Made by a program: the position numbers and the translations under genes
Part shown: one piece after another, positions 43,768-52,552 of the stretch
Numbering within the stretch: position 1 is the first letter of the stretch
Layout: each line of letters starts with the position of its first letter
Notes under the pieces: generated by a model
The model's input: the letters and a program-made list of their open reading frames with translations, nothing else
Database searches by the model: none
Told to the model about the DNA's origin: nothing
DNA from: Ga0077555 sp033764055
GTDB lineage: Bacteria; Pseudomonadota; Alphaproteobacteria; Rhizobiales; Hyphomicrobiaceae
Assembly: GCA_033764055.1 (NCBI GenBank)
Contig: JANRJI010000143.1
Span: 1 to 64,000 of the forward strand
Reading direction: 5' to 3'
Length of the DNA: 64,000 nt

Positions 43768-44652
43768 CTATTCCTTCTTCCTCATGAGCGCCCGGTACGT
43801 CTCGATCACCTGGCTGTCGTCCTCATGGCCGTGGCCCATGCCGGAGGCCGAGAGGAACAGCTGGTGTGCGGCGGCCGCCAGCGGCAGGCCCATCTTCGCG
43901 GCGCGCCCGGAATCGAGCACCAGCCCGAGATCCTTGACGAAGATGTCGACGGCGCTCGTAACCAGATTGTCGTAGTCGACCATCTTCGGCCCGCGCGCCT
44001 TCAGCATCCAGCTCTGAGCGGCTGACCCCGAGAGCACCTCGAGCGCGATCTTGGGATCGATGCCGGCCCGCTCTGCGAAAGCCAGACCCTCGGCCGCCGC
44101 GGCAATGTGGATCCCGCACAGCAACTGGTTCACGACCTTCATGGCGGCGCCCTGCCCCGGGTGCTCGCCGAGGTGGAACAGGCTCGACCCCATTGCTGCC
44201 AGGACCGGCTTGGCGTCGTCGAAGACAGGCTTCCTCGCGGCCGCCATGATGGTCAGTGTGCCATGTGCGGCGCCCGTCACGCCGCCTGAGACTGGCGCAT
44301 CGACGAAGCGGCGTCCTGAGCGCTCGACACGGTGCGCGATGCTCACCACCCGGTCCGGAGCGCAGGTCGAGCAAAGCACCACGATCGCGGAAGGCTTCGA
44401 CGCCTCGAGAGCGAGATTGTCGAACAGTGCGTTCTCGGCCTGATCGGCATTGACCACCATCAGGATCAGCATATCGGCGTCTCGCGCCGCCTCCTCGGCG
44501 CTCGCGGCGCCCTTGCCGCCGTGCGAGTCGAGCCGGGCGACGGCCTCGGGCCGGTTGTCGTAGCCGGTCACGCGATACTGCTTCTTGACGAGCGTCTCGG
44601 CCATGGCGCCGCCCATGGCGCCGAGGCCGATGAATCCGATGCGGCGATGCAT
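43768..44652 (-). CDS. 3-Hydroxyisobutyrate dehydrogenase family NAD(P)-dependent oxidoreductase
   Basis: A 294-residue beta-hydroxyacid dehydrogenase. The Rossmann motif is FIGLGAMGGAMAETL (about 7-21). Substrate-binding DAPVSGGVTGAAHGTLTIM (about 119-137) and the catalytic Lys in GAAMKVVNQLL follow in usual order. This group oxidises 3-hydroxyisobutyrate, tartronate semialdehyde, L-threonate or similar. A clear AAGGAGGG precedes ATG 44652. The upstream ketopantoate reductase-like gene ends at 44654, giving TGACATG, so the two are tightly linked. Together with a deacetylase and an MBL-fold protein they suggest catabolism of a carbohydrate acid or pantoate-like compound. Confidence 0.9.
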   Translation of the reverse strand: MHRRIGFIGLGAMGGAMAETLVKKQYRVTGYDNRPEAVARLDSHGGKGAASAEEAARDADMLILMVVNADQAENALFDNLALEASKPSAIVVLCSTCAPDRVVSIAHRVERSGRRFVDAPVSGGVTGAAHGTLTIMAAARKPVFDDAKPVLAAMGSSLFHLGEHPGQGAAMKVVNQLLCGIHIAAAAEGLAFAERAGIDPKIALEVLSGSAAQSWMLKARGPKMVDYDNLVTSAVDIFVKDLGLVLDSGRAAKMGLPLAAAAHQLFLSASGMGHGHEDDSQVIETYRALMRKKE

Positions 44653-44653
44653 G

Positions 44654-45583
44654 TCAGCCCTCCTTGCGCCGGCCGCCCGCGTCGATCGCGAGCGCCTGCG
44701 TGATGAATCTATGCGTCGGCGTCGGCACACCGTGACGCTCGCCGAGGCGCACGACGCCACCTGACAAGTAGTCGAGCTCGAGCGGCTTGCCGGCCCGCCG
44801 GTCGTGCGACATCGACGAGGTCATGGCCGGCGGGTTGGCCTCGATCGCCTTCCAGACATTGGCGAAATCGTCGGCTGTGATGCGCACGCCCGCCGCAATG
44901 CCGACGGCGATCACCTCCTTGACGGCTGCCTCGAGGAGGGCGCGCGTTCCCGGAGTCTCGCGGATCGGCCCGGCGGTATACCCGGTCAGCGTGGTAAGCC
45001 CCGAGAACGGCGCCAGCATCGCGAACTTCATCCAGACGGCCCTCTGGATGTCGTTCGAGAGGATGGCGTCGATCCCGGCGGCCTTGCACGCGGCGTGGAA
45101 CGCCTCGAGCCGCCCGCTCTTGCTCCCGTCGGCCTCGCCGAACTCGATGCGCGCGAAGGGCCCCCTCTGCTCGATCACGCCGGGCCTGGAGATGTGGCTG
45201 GCGATGCGGGCCACCCCTGCAACCACGTGCGCACCGGGCAGCACCCCCTTGATGATCTCGGGCCCGTCGACCCCGTTCTGGAAGGTGACGACCGTCGTGT
45301 CCTTGCCGACGACGGGGCCGAGGCTCCGCGCCGCACTCTCCGTGTCGCCGAGCTTGGTGGCGAACATCACGACATCCACCGTGCCCGCCTCGGCCGGGTC
45401 GGCCACGGCTCGTGCCGGCTTCACCGTGAGATTGCCGAGCGCGCTGTCGAGCGTGAGCCCGTCGCGCCGCATCGCGTCGAGGTGGGCGCCACGTGCGACG
45501 AACGTGACCTCGTTCCCTGCCCCTGCGAGCCGCCCGCCGAAGTAGCCGCCGACGCCGCCTGAGCCCATGATCAGGATTTTCAT
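44654..45583 (-). CDS. 2-Dehydropantoate 2-reductase (ApbA/PanE) family protein
   Basis: A 309-residue member of the ketopantoate reductase family. The dinucleotide-binding motif is MGSGGVGGYFGGRLA near residues 6-20. VTFQNGVDGPEII (around 98-110) and the catalytic Lys in RAVWMKFAMLAPF, with a late SSMSHDRRAGKPLELDYL, fit the family. True PanE makes pantoate in CoA synthesis; many paralogues act on other oxo or hydroxy acids, and catabolic clusters often carry such copies. Its place in an operon with an HIBADH-like gene and away from panC (33.3 kb) makes a catabolic role more likely. Start ATG 45583; the upstream gene ends 45 bp away. Confidence 0.88.
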   Translation of the reverse strand: MKILIMGSGGVGGYFGGRLAGAGNEVTFVARGAHLDAMRRDGLTLDSALGNLTVKPARAVADPAEAGTVDVVMFATKLGDTESAARSLGPVVGKDTTVVTFQNGVDGPEIIKGVLPGAHVVAGVARIASHISRPGVIEQRGPFARIEFGEADGSKSGRLEAFHAACKAAGIDAILSNDIQRAVWMKFAMLAPFSGLTTLTGYTAGPIRETPGTRALLEAAVKEVIAVGIAAGVRITADDFANVWKAIEANPPAMTSSMSHDRRAGKPLELDYLSGGVVRLGERHGVPTPTHRFITQALAIDAGGRRKEG

Positions 45584-45628
45584 GCCATTGCCTCTTTCGC
45601 CGCCGTGTTGAAGCGGTCGCTGCTGTCG

Positions 45629-46549
45629 TTATCGAGCCGTCCGCGCCGCCATCGCCGCCGCGAGGCGTGCAGGCGCGTCCGGATCGGCCGCCGTGTACCA
45701 GTCCGCGATCTGGCTGGACGTGACGAACACTGTATCCGGCCGCCGCAGCAGTAGATCGAATGCCTTCTCGAGGTGGTAGGCGCGATGGGGCACGCCGACG
45801 ATGTGCGGATGCAGCCCGAACGTGATGATGCGCGGGTTGCGCACAATCTCCCGCTCGAGCACGGCGAGCGTCGCATCGAGCCGCAGCAGCAGCTCGTCGC
45901 TCGAGTGGCTGTGCACGACCCAGGCCGGAACGTCGTTGAGCTCCCATGTGTAGGGCAGGCAAAGCAGTGGCCCGTGCCGCGTCGTCATCCACACCGGCAG
46001 GTCGTCGACCAGCCAGTCGTGGATGAAATCGAGGCCTGCCGCCTTCAGGTGCTCGGGCGTATCGTTGGTTTCCCCGCCGCCGGCGCCGAACCAGCCGCGC
46101 ACGCGCTTGCCGTCGAGCGCCTGCAGCCGGTCGAGACAGCGCCGAATCTCTGCCGCCTCGTCCTCCGACTGCTTGAGCGAGCGCTGGAACCAGCCATGCC
46201 CCACCAGCTCCCAGCCGGCTTCGATCACCGCCTTGGCCAGCGACGGGTAGACATCCGCCACCTCGGCATTCATGAACGCCGACGCCTTGAGGCCGCGCGT
46301 GGCCAGCATGTCGAACAGGCGTGGAATACCGCAGCGCATGCCATATTCCACCCACGAGTAGTTCGGCACGTCCGGCGGGTCGACCTTGGCGCCGTGCGGC
46401 GCCGGCAGGATGCCGCGCGGCATCGGGCGGTCGAACGGCCAGTGCTCGATGTTGACGACGATATTGACGATCAGCGGCTTGCCGTCGAGCGGCGGCAGGC
46501 GCGGCCGCTGGCTGGACAGCTCGAACGGAATGCGCGGATTGGGCCACAT
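45629..46549 (-). CDS. Polysaccharide deacetylase family protein (PuuE-like)
   Basis: A 306-residue protein with a NodB-type carbohydrate-esterase-4 fold. Recognisable parts are IVNIVVNIEHWPFDRP near residues 27-42, IEAGWELVGHGWFQRSLK, WFGAGGGETNDTPEHLKAAG and ITFGLHPHIVGVPHRAYHLE, the last carrying the histidine-rich segment of the PuuE/allantoinase-like branch. The classical TFDDG of chitin deacetylases is replaced by VNIEHW, so the substrate may be a small amide rather than a polysaccharide. GGAGA precedes ATG 46549. It is the first gene of the four-gene minus-strand operon ending at 42781. Confidence 0.83.
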   Translation of the reverse strand: MWPNPRIPFELSSQRPRLPPLDGKPLIVNIVVNIEHWPFDRPMPRGILPAPHGAKVDPPDVPNYSWVEYGMRCGIPRLFDMLATRGLKASAFMNAEVADVYPSLAKAVIEAGWELVGHGWFQRSLKQSEDEAAEIRRCLDRLQALDGKRVRGWFGAGGGETNDTPEHLKAAGLDFIHDWLVDDLPVWMTTRHGPLLCLPYTWELNDVPAWVVHSHSSDELLLRLDATLAVLEREIVRNPRIITFGLHPHIVGVPHRAYHLEKAFDLLLRRPDTVFVTSSQIADWYTAADPDAPARLAAAMAARTAR

Positions 46550-46965
46550 GGCGAGGGGTCTCCTGGCCGCCGGCGGACAGATGCACGGCGATGGGGGATG
46601 CTCGAGGCGAGATAAGCAGGAAAGCGCGCCTTGTGCCACGGGGGATGGCGAGGTGCGAAGCCGCGCTATGAGCGCGATCGAATTCACAACCTCGATTCAC
46701 GATACGGTTGCCCCGGACGAAGCGAGGCGCGAGGCGCGGCAGATGCGCCGAATGACAAAGTCGAGCCCGGGGAGGAACCCGGCACTCGGCAATCGCCGGT
46801 GCCATTGCTTCAGCCGGGAGACCGAGAATTGAATGGGCCTGGCCGGGCATCGAGGACGGGGCCCTCGTCTGGACGTGACACGAGGCTCGTGCCATCGTGC
46901 GATCGAGATCAGCCTTTGCCGCGGATTGCAATGCGGCACCCGATCACGGAACGACTGCTGAGAGC
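46550..46965. other. Divergent intergenic region with an inverted repeat
   Basis: This 416-bp stretch separates the deacetylase operon from the TlpA-like gene. CACGAG-G-CTCGTG (46879-46891) is a perfect inverted repeat with a one-base centre and might bind a regulator. An open frame at 46668-46832 lacks a ribosome binding site and is not called. No other feature is seen. Confidence 0.35.
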
Positions 46966-47550
46966 ATGCTGACGACCTCGGGCTGCCGTGCGCAGCCCCC
47001 CGCGTGGCGCAAGCGCTTCCCCGGAGGCGTGCTCGGGAGCTTCCTGGCTCTCGTGGTGGTGTGGCTTGTGATAGCGCCCGGAAGAGGTCTCGCCGAGCGG
47101 CTCGTGCCATGGCAGGGTCCGGTTCGGCAGTTGCCGGCAGCTACGATCGACGGCGCCCCCCTGTCTCTCGACGACTATCGGGGTCGCATCGTGCTGGTGC
47201 ATTTCTTCGCGACCTGGTGCGAGCCGTGTGGTCCGGAGCTGGGTGCGCTCAACCGGCTGCATGCCGAGCTCGGCGAGCGGCTGTCGATCGTCGCAATCGA
47301 CGTCGGCGAGCCGCGCGACCGCCTCCAGCGCTTCCTCGACAAAAATCCGATCAGCTACCCGGTCGCGCTCGATGCAGACCGCGCTATCGCCCGTGCCTGG
47401 GGTGTCTACGCACTGCCCTCGACATTCGTGCTGGACCGGGCGCACGCAGCGGCGTGGCAGGCTCTCGGCGACATCGATTGGAGCGAGCCATCCGTCCGAG
47501 CCAGGCTCACAAATCCCGTGAGCGCGCCAGCCGAGGCTGCCGCGCCATAG
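46966..47550 (+). CDS. TlpA/ResA-family thiol-disulfide reductase
   Basis: A 194-residue membrane-anchored thioredoxin-like protein. A single hydrophobic anchor lies about residues 20-40 (VLGSFLALVVVWLVIAPG). The domain follows, with LVHFFATWCEPCGPELGAL carrying the CEPC redox centre and WGVYALPSTFVLDR carrying the cis-proline. TlpA and ResA proteins reduce disulfides in the periplasm, for example during cytochrome c maturation; no cytochrome genes are adjacent. Its start ATG 46966 is preceded by GAGAG. It lies 45 bp before a Tat-exported transglutaminase-like gene on the same strand. Confidence 0.9.
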   Translation: MLTTSGCRAQPPAWRKRFPGGVLGSFLALVVVWLVIAPGRGLAERLVPWQGPVRQLPAATIDGAPLSLDDYRGRIVLVHFFATWCEPCGPELGALNRLHAELGERLSIVAIDVGEPRDRLQRFLDKNPISYPVALDADRAIARAWGVYALPSTFVLDRAHAAAWQALGDIDWSEPSVRARLTNPVSAPAEAAAP

Positions 47551-47595
47551 CACACGTCCCGTTACGTCACTGAACCACCGGACAGAGGGAATGCC

Positions 47596-48693
47596 ATGAC
47601 GATCGATCGACGCAATGTTCTCCTGGGGGGCGCCGCGCTCGCCCTGGCACCGGGCTTGCCTGAAAACGCTCTGGCACAGGCGGCCTTCGCTCCTTCGCCC
47701 GGCAAGTGGCGTAGTTTCGAGGTCACGACGGCGCTGTCTCTCGCGAGTGCGCAGAGCGGGGCACAAGCCTGGATCCCGATTCCCTCGTTCCAAGGCGAAG
47801 GCTGGATGCGGCCTGGAGAGACGACATGGGCGCTCGGGGCCGGAGAAGCCGCGATCGTCCGCGATCCTGTCTCCAATGCCGCGATGGTCCATGCGCGCTG
47901 GCGCAGCGGCCAATCGGCCGAAATCACCGTCGTCAGCCGCTTTGCCGCGCGCGACCGAGCGGTGAGCCTCCAGGAGAGGGATGCGACGCCGCTCGATGCC
48001 GGGCACAGGAAGCACTACACCTCGGCGACTGAGCTCCTGCGCCTCGACGGCATTGCGAAGGAGACGGCGCAACGCATTGTGAGCGGTGCCGACACGGACA
48101 TCGAGAAGGCACGGCGCATCTACGAGTGGATCGTCGACAATACGTTCCGCAATCCGACGACGCGCGGCTGCGGCCTCGGCGATATCGAGGCGATGCTGAA
48201 GACGGGCAATCTCAGCGGCAAGTGCGCGGATCTCAACGCACTCTACGTCGGTCTCGCACGAGCTGCGGGAATCCCGGCACGCGACATCTATGGCATCCGG
48301 GTGGCGCCGTCGGCATTCGGGTTCAAGAGTCTGGGCGCGGCCACTGCCACGATCACCAAGTCCCAGCATTGCCGGGCAGAAGTGTTTCTCGACGGCGTCG
48401 GCTGGTTCCCGGTCGATCCGGCCGACGTGCGCAAGGTCGTGCTCGAGGAGCCGCCGGGCAAACTCGCGCTCGACGATCCGAAGGTGCTGGCCGCGCGGAA
48501 AGCATTGTTTGGCGCCTGGGAGACGAACTGGCTGGCCTACAACGATGCCCACGACCTCAAGCTGCCTGGCGCCAGCGGGCCGGCGATCCCGTTCTTCATG
48601 TATCCTCAAGCAGAGACGTCGGCCGGGCGCCTCGACTCGCTCGATCCGGACACATTCAAGTATGCCATCACGGCGCGAGAGTTGCCGGCGTAG
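47596..48693 (+). CDS. Tat-exported transglutaminase-like domain protein
   Basis: A 365-residue protein with a twin-arginine-type signal: DRRNVLLGGAALALAPG (4-20), cleavage near ALAQ. The transglutaminase-like cysteine-protease core has the triad Cys in LSGKCADLNALY (about 208), His in SQHCRAEVFL (about 257) and Asp in FPVDPADVRK (about 272). Before it, RRIYEWIVDNTFRNP and GLGDIEAMLKTG are typical of the family. Activity (protease, transamidase or esterase) is not defined. It may be co-transcribed with the TlpA-like gene. No terminator is seen in the 246-bp gap to the convergent acyl-CoA dehydrogenase gene. Confidence 0.88.
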   Translation: MTIDRRNVLLGGAALALAPGLPENALAQAAFAPSPGKWRSFEVTTALSLASAQSGAQAWIPIPSFQGEGWMRPGETTWALGAGEAAIVRDPVSNAAMVHARWRSGQSAEITVVSRFAARDRAVSLQERDATPLDAGHRKHYTSATELLRLDGIAKETAQRIVSGADTDIEKARRIYEWIVDNTFRNPTTRGCGLGDIEAMLKTGNLSGKCADLNALYVGLARAAGIPARDIYGIRVAPSAFGFKSLGAATATITKSQHCRAEVFLDGVGWFPVDPADVRKVVLEEPPGKLALDDPKVLAARKALFGAWETNWLAYNDAHDLKLPGASGPAIPFFMYPQAETSAGRLDSLDPDTFKYAITARELPA

Positions 48694-48939
48694 AGCGGGG
48701 ATGTTGCAGCTTCATCCACCTTTGCTCCAGGCGCCGTGACGCCGGCCCCGCCGCCAAGAGCACGTGCTCCGACGGCTTGCGTGCAATTCCGCTTGCAAGC
48801 CTCCGACACGGCCGATGGACGCGCTCGCGGTCGGTGAAGGGCGAGCGCTCGTACGGCGCTCCCGCGGGCCGCGGGGCCGCGAGCTGCGGCATCGCGTGTC
48901 CCGTTCGGCAGGAGCGCGAAGGCTCGCGCCCGCGGTGCC

Positions 48940-50091
48940 TCAGCGACGGTTGCCGGCGAGGATCTTGCGCGACACGACCACTCGCATGATCTCGTTGGTG
49001 CCTTCCAGGATCTGGTGCACCCGCAGATCCCGCACGAGCTTCTCGAGGCCGTAGTCTTTGAGATAGCCGTAGCCGCCGTGCAGCTGCAGCGCCTCGTTGC
49101 AGATCGTAAAGCCGAGATCCGTGGCGTAGCGCTTGGCCATGGCCGAGTACATCGTCGCCTGCGGGTCGGCGCGGTCTAGCGCATCGGCTGCACGGTAGAT
49201 CATCAACCGCGCCGCCTCGAGGTCCGTGGCCATGTCGGCAATCTTGAACTGCACCGCCTGGAAGGCGGCGAGCTCGCTGCCGAATGCCTTTCGCTCGAAG
49301 ACATAGGCGCGCGCCTTGTCGAGCGCATTCCATGCGGCGCCGAGCGAGCACGCACCGATGTTGATGCGGCCGCCGTCGAGGCCGGACATGGCGAATTTGA
49401 AGCCCTGGCCTTCGATGCCGCCGACGAGATGACTGACGGGCACCCGTGCCCCGTCGAGGATCACCTGTCGCGTCGGCTGCGCGTTCCAGCCCATCTTGCG
49501 CTCGATGGCGCCGAACGACAGGCCGGGCGTGTCCTTGTGCACGACGAGGGCCGAGATCCCCCCGGCTCCCTCGCCGCCCGTCCGCGCAAAAATGAAATAG
49601 AAATCCGTGGCGCCAGCGCCGGAGATGAACTGCTTGGTCCCATCGAGCACGTAGTTGTCGCCGTCGCGTCGCGCGCGGGTCGCGAGGGCGGCGGCGTCGG
49701 AGCCTGCACCGGGCTCGGTGAGGCAGTAGGAGGCGAGCCACTCCATGGAGGCGAGCTTCGGCAGCCAGACCGCCACCTGCTCAGGCGTTCCGTATCGCGC
49801 CACCATCCAGGCCACCATGTTGTGGATCGAGATGTAGGACGAGATGGCAGGGCAGCCGTACGACAGGGCCTCGAAGATCAGCGCGCCGTCGAGACGGCTC
49901 AATCCGGAGCCACCCTTCTCGGCATCGACATAGATTGCCGCCATGCCGAGCGCCGCGGTCTCTCGGATCACGTCGACCGGGAAATGGCTCTCCTCGTCCC
50001 ACTTGGCGGCGTCCGGTGCGATCCGCTCTTTGGCGAAGTTGAGCGCGGTCTCCTGGATCGCGGCCTGCTCGTCGGTGAGGGCGAAATGCAT
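48940..50091 (-). CDS. Acyl-CoA dehydrogenase (isobutyryl/short-branched-chain-like)
   Basis: A 383-residue flavoprotein that introduces a 2,3-double bond into an acyl-CoA. Signature segments are SYCLTEPGAGSDAAALATRA, FISGAGATDFYFIFARTGG, ERKAFGSELAAFQAVQFKIA and LQLHGGYGYLKDYGLEKLVR; DLRVHQILEGTNEIMR holds the catalytic Glu in EGTNEI. The wording resembles isobutyryl-CoA dehydrogenase (ACAD8) of valine breakdown. ATG 50091 with GAGG upstream is preferred; a GTG nine codons earlier is possible. No other valine-pathway gene is adjacent, although the HIBADH-like gene at 43.8 kb could act in the same route. Confidence 0.92.
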   Translation of the reverse strand: MHFALTDEQAAIQETALNFAKERIAPDAAKWDEESHFPVDVIRETAALGMAAIYVDAEKGGSGLSRLDGALIFEALSYGCPAISSYISIHNMVAWMVARYGTPEQVAVWLPKLASMEWLASYCLTEPGAGSDAAALATRARRDGDNYVLDGTKQFISGAGATDFYFIFARTGGEGAGGISALVVHKDTPGLSFGAIERKMGWNAQPTRQVILDGARVPVSHLVGGIEGQGFKFAMSGLDGGRINIGACSLGAAWNALDKARAYVFERKAFGSELAAFQAVQFKIADMATDLEAARLMIYRAADALDRADPQATMYSAMAKRYATDLGFTICNEALQLHGGYGYLKDYGLEKLVRDLRVHQILEGTNEIMRVVVSRKILAGNRR

Positions 50092-50190
50092 CGATGCCTC
50101 GGCAGCTGCTAAGCTCACGGGTGCAATCCGCCGCGCTTTGGCGCATTGCTCGTGTCACTTAGCGCGGGATCGCGTGCCGAGGAATAGGCC

Positions 50191-50709
50191 ATGATCGAGA
50201 TTGCATCCGGGCGGAATGGCGAGCCGCTGATCGTACACACGCATGTGACGCCGTGGGGCTTCGCGGTCGCCCTCCCCATGGCGCTGGCGTTCGCCTACCT
50301 CGGCGCCCTCGCCCTCGATGCCCACCTCGTGCCGACCGGCCACCCGAGCCTCGGTGACGTGCCGCTCTGGCTGGTCAGCGCCGTGCTGCTCGTGTTCGCC
50401 TTGGCATTGTTCCTGATCGGCGTCGCCGAGCTCGCCGCCTATCTGAAGCCGTCCGTCGCGGTGGTGCTGGACGGCACCGGCATCACGACGCAGGGCGTCC
50501 TCGGCACGAGGCGCCATGCCTGGAGCGACGTTGTCTCGGCCGAGATCGCGCCCGGCCAATTGGCGCTTCGTCTGCGCAGCCGGCCAGGGCGCTCGCCGGA
50601 GGTTCGACTGCAGTTCGGCCGGTTGGCCGTCGAGCCCGCTCGGCTGGTCGCGCGTCTTCACCGGCACCGGCCCGACCTGCAGCTGTTCCATCGGGGTGCC
50701 GAGGTATAG
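50191..50709 (+). CDS. Two-helix membrane protein with PH-like domain, hypothetical
   Basis: A 172-residue protein with two strong hydrophobic segments, about 24-48 (VALPMALAFAYLGALAL) and 61-84 (LWLVSAVLLVFALALFLIGV). A cytoplasmic domain follows with VVLDGTGITTQGVLGTRRHAWSDVVSAEI (given as GTGITTQ and HAWSDVVSAEI), the strand-Trp pattern of bacterial PH-like domains. It probably anchors at the inner membrane. GAGGA lies just upstream of ATG 50191. It is divergent from the acyl-CoA dehydrogenase gene and followed after 85 bp by a DUF3574 gene. No function is known to me. Confidence 0.72.
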   Translation: MIEIASGRNGEPLIVHTHVTPWGFAVALPMALAFAYLGALALDAHLVPTGHPSLGDVPLWLVSAVLLVFALALFLIGVAELAAYLKPSVAVVLDGTGITTQGVLGTRRHAWSDVVSAEIAPGQLALRLRSRPGRSPEVRLQFGRLAVEPARLVARLHRHRPDLQLFHRGAEV

Positions 50710-50794
50710 TCTGCCGCAATCGGCCATGAATGCTCGATCGTTCGTGGCATCCCCACAGTAACCCGCGTCCGATCCACGAGGACGGATCCCTCCC

Positions 50795-51238
50795 ATGACC
50801 TCTGAACGCTTTCTGGTGCCGCTGCTCGTTGTTGCCGTCCTGGTCGCCGCAGGCGGCGTATCCCTCGGCCTGACCGGGGAACGTGGTCCGCGTGGCGGCC
50901 CCTGCGCCGGTTCCGCCGAGCCGATGTCACGCATCGAGCTCGTGTTCGGCATGTCGCGGAAGGGCCGCCCCGACATCGGCGAGGACGAGTGGCGCCAGTT
51001 TCTCGATCGGGAGATCACACCCCGGTTTCCCGCCGGGCTGACGGTGCTGCGCGGCGAGGGCCGGTGGCGCAACGCCGCCGGCGCCTCCGTCGAGGAGCCG
51101 GCCCGCGTGCTTTTGGTCTGGGCGACCACGTCCCGGGATCTTGGCGGCCGGATCGACGCCATACGCGACGCCTGGAAGCGGCTGCATCTCCAGGAGAGCG
51201 TGTTGCGCGCCGAGAGCGCTGGATGTGTGGCGTTCTGA
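50795..51238 (+). CDS. DUF3574 domain-containing exported protein
   Basis: A 147-residue protein with a hydrophobic amino segment (residues 7-26) that may be a signal anchor or signal peptide. The rest matches DUF3574: RIELVFGMSRKGRPDIGEDE, WRQFLDREITPRFPAGLTVL, GEGRWRNAAG, RIDAIRDAWKRLHLQESVL and a closing SAGCVAF. The family has no assigned function. Two Cys (the GPCAGS cysteine and the CVAF cysteine) might form a disulfide. Convergent with trpB, 32 bp away, with no hairpin between. Confidence 0.83.
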   Translation: MTSERFLVPLLVVAVLVAAGGVSLGLTGERGPRGGPCAGSAEPMSRIELVFGMSRKGRPDIGEDEWRQFLDREITPRFPAGLTVLRGEGRWRNAAGASVEEPARVLLVWATTSRDLGGRIDAIRDAWKRLHLQESVLRAESAGCVAF

Positions 51239-51270
51239 TCCTCTGGAAAGATGATCGCAAGCCCGTCGGC

Positions 51271-52509
51271 TCAGCTCATCCCGAGCGCCTTCATCACCGT
51301 GTGCAGGTCCTTGTCGCCGCGCCCGCACAGATTCATGACGATCAGATGGTCCTTCGGCAGCTTCGGCGCGATGCGCATGACATGGGCCAGGGCGTGGCTC
51401 GGCTCGAGCGCCGGGATGATGCCCTCGTGCTTGGTGCAGAATTGCAGCGCGCCGAGCGCCTCCTTGTCCGTTGCGACCACGTACTGCACCCGGCCGCTGT
51501 CCCGGAGCCAGGAGTGCTCAGGCCCGACGCCTGGATAGTCCAAGCCGGCCGAGATCGAGTGCCCCTCTAGGATCTGCCCGTCGGCCGTCTGCAGCAGGTA
51601 CGTGCGGTTGCCGTGCAGCACGCCCGGCCGTCCGCCTGTCAGCGACGCACAATGGCCGTTCTCCACATCGAGCCCGTGGCCACCGGCCTCGACGCCGAAC
51701 ATCTTGACCCCAGGCTCGTCGAGGAACGGATGAAACAGGCCGATGGCGTTCGAGCCGCCGCCGATGCAGGCGACGAGCGTGTCCGGCAACCGCCCTTCGG
51801 CTTCCATCATCTGCTCGCGCACCTCCCGCCCGATGATCGACTGGAAGTCGCGGACCAGCTCCGGATAGGGATGCGGCCCCGCTGCCGTGCCGATGATGTA
51901 GTAGGTGGACCGCACGTTTGTTACCCAGTCGCGAAGCGCCTCGTTCATGGCATCTTTCAGCGTGCCCGCACCCGAGGTCACCGGATTCACCTTGGCGCCG
52001 AGCAGCTTCATGCGAGCCACGTTCGGCGCCTGCCGCTCGACGTCGGTCGCGCCCATGTAGATCTCGCACGGCAGATCGAACTTGGCGCAGACCGTCGCCA
52101 CCGCCACGCCGTGCTGGCCGGCCCCGGTCTCGGCGATGATGCGTCCCTTGCCCATGCGCCGCGCGAGCAGGATCTGGCCGAGGCAGTTGTTGATCTTGTG
52201 GCTGCCCGTATGATTGAGCTCGTCGCGCTTGAAATAAACCTTGGCGCCGCCGAGCGCGGCGGTGATCCGCTCCGCGAGGTAGAGCGGCGAGGGGCGGCCC
52301 GCGTAGTGCGTGTTGAGATGGGCGAGCGCCGCCGCGAACTCCGGGTCGCCCTTCGCCGCGTTGTAGGCGTCCTCGAGCTCGAGGATCAGCGGCATCAGCG
52401 TCTCGGCGACGAAGCGACCGCCGAAGATCCCGAAAAAGCCCTTCTCGTCCGGTCCGGTGCGATAGCTGTTCGGTGCACTGGCCGGATCGATCGTGGTCGG
52501 GGTGGACAT
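51271..52509 (-). CDS. trpB: Tryptophan synthase beta chain
   Basis: A 412-residue PLP enzyme that makes tryptophan from indole and serine, normally bound to TrpA. The PLP lysine is Lys105 in LNHTGSHKINN. Other signatures are ETGAGQHGVAVATV, GGSNAIGLFHPF and LEPSHALAHV, with the closing NLCGRGDKDL. This is the TrpB1 type that partners TrpA. Start ATG 52509 follows a GGAG further upstream. It lies 43 bp after trpF on the same strand, the usual order, but trpA, which normally follows, is absent: a DUF3574 gene on the other strand comes next. Confidence 0.96.
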   Translation of the reverse strand: MSTPTTIDPASAPNSYRTGPDEKGFFGIFGGRFVAETLMPLILELEDAYNAAKGDPEFAAALAHLNTHYAGRPSPLYLAERITAALGGAKVYFKRDELNHTGSHKINNCLGQILLARRMGKGRIIAETGAGQHGVAVATVCAKFDLPCEIYMGATDVERQAPNVARMKLLGAKVNPVTSGAGTLKDAMNEALRDWVTNVRSTYYIIGTAAGPHPYPELVRDFQSIIGREVREQMMEAEGRLPDTLVACIGGGSNAIGLFHPFLDEPGVKMFGVEAGGHGLDVENGHCASLTGGRPGVLHGNRTYLLQTADGQILEGHSISAGLDYPGVGPEHSWLRDSGRVQYVVATDKEALGALQFCTKHEGIIPALEPSHALAHVMRIAPKLPKDHLIVMNLCGRGDKDLHTVMKALGMS

Positions 52510-52552
52510 GATGCTCGGGCTCCCGCGTGGGGTTGATCGGATGGCTTGGTGT

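Noticed and set aside
46668..46832. A 54-codon plus-strand frame in the 46.6-47.0 kb gap
   Set aside because: No ribosome binding site and rich in Arg/Cys/Ser without pattern; chance frame.
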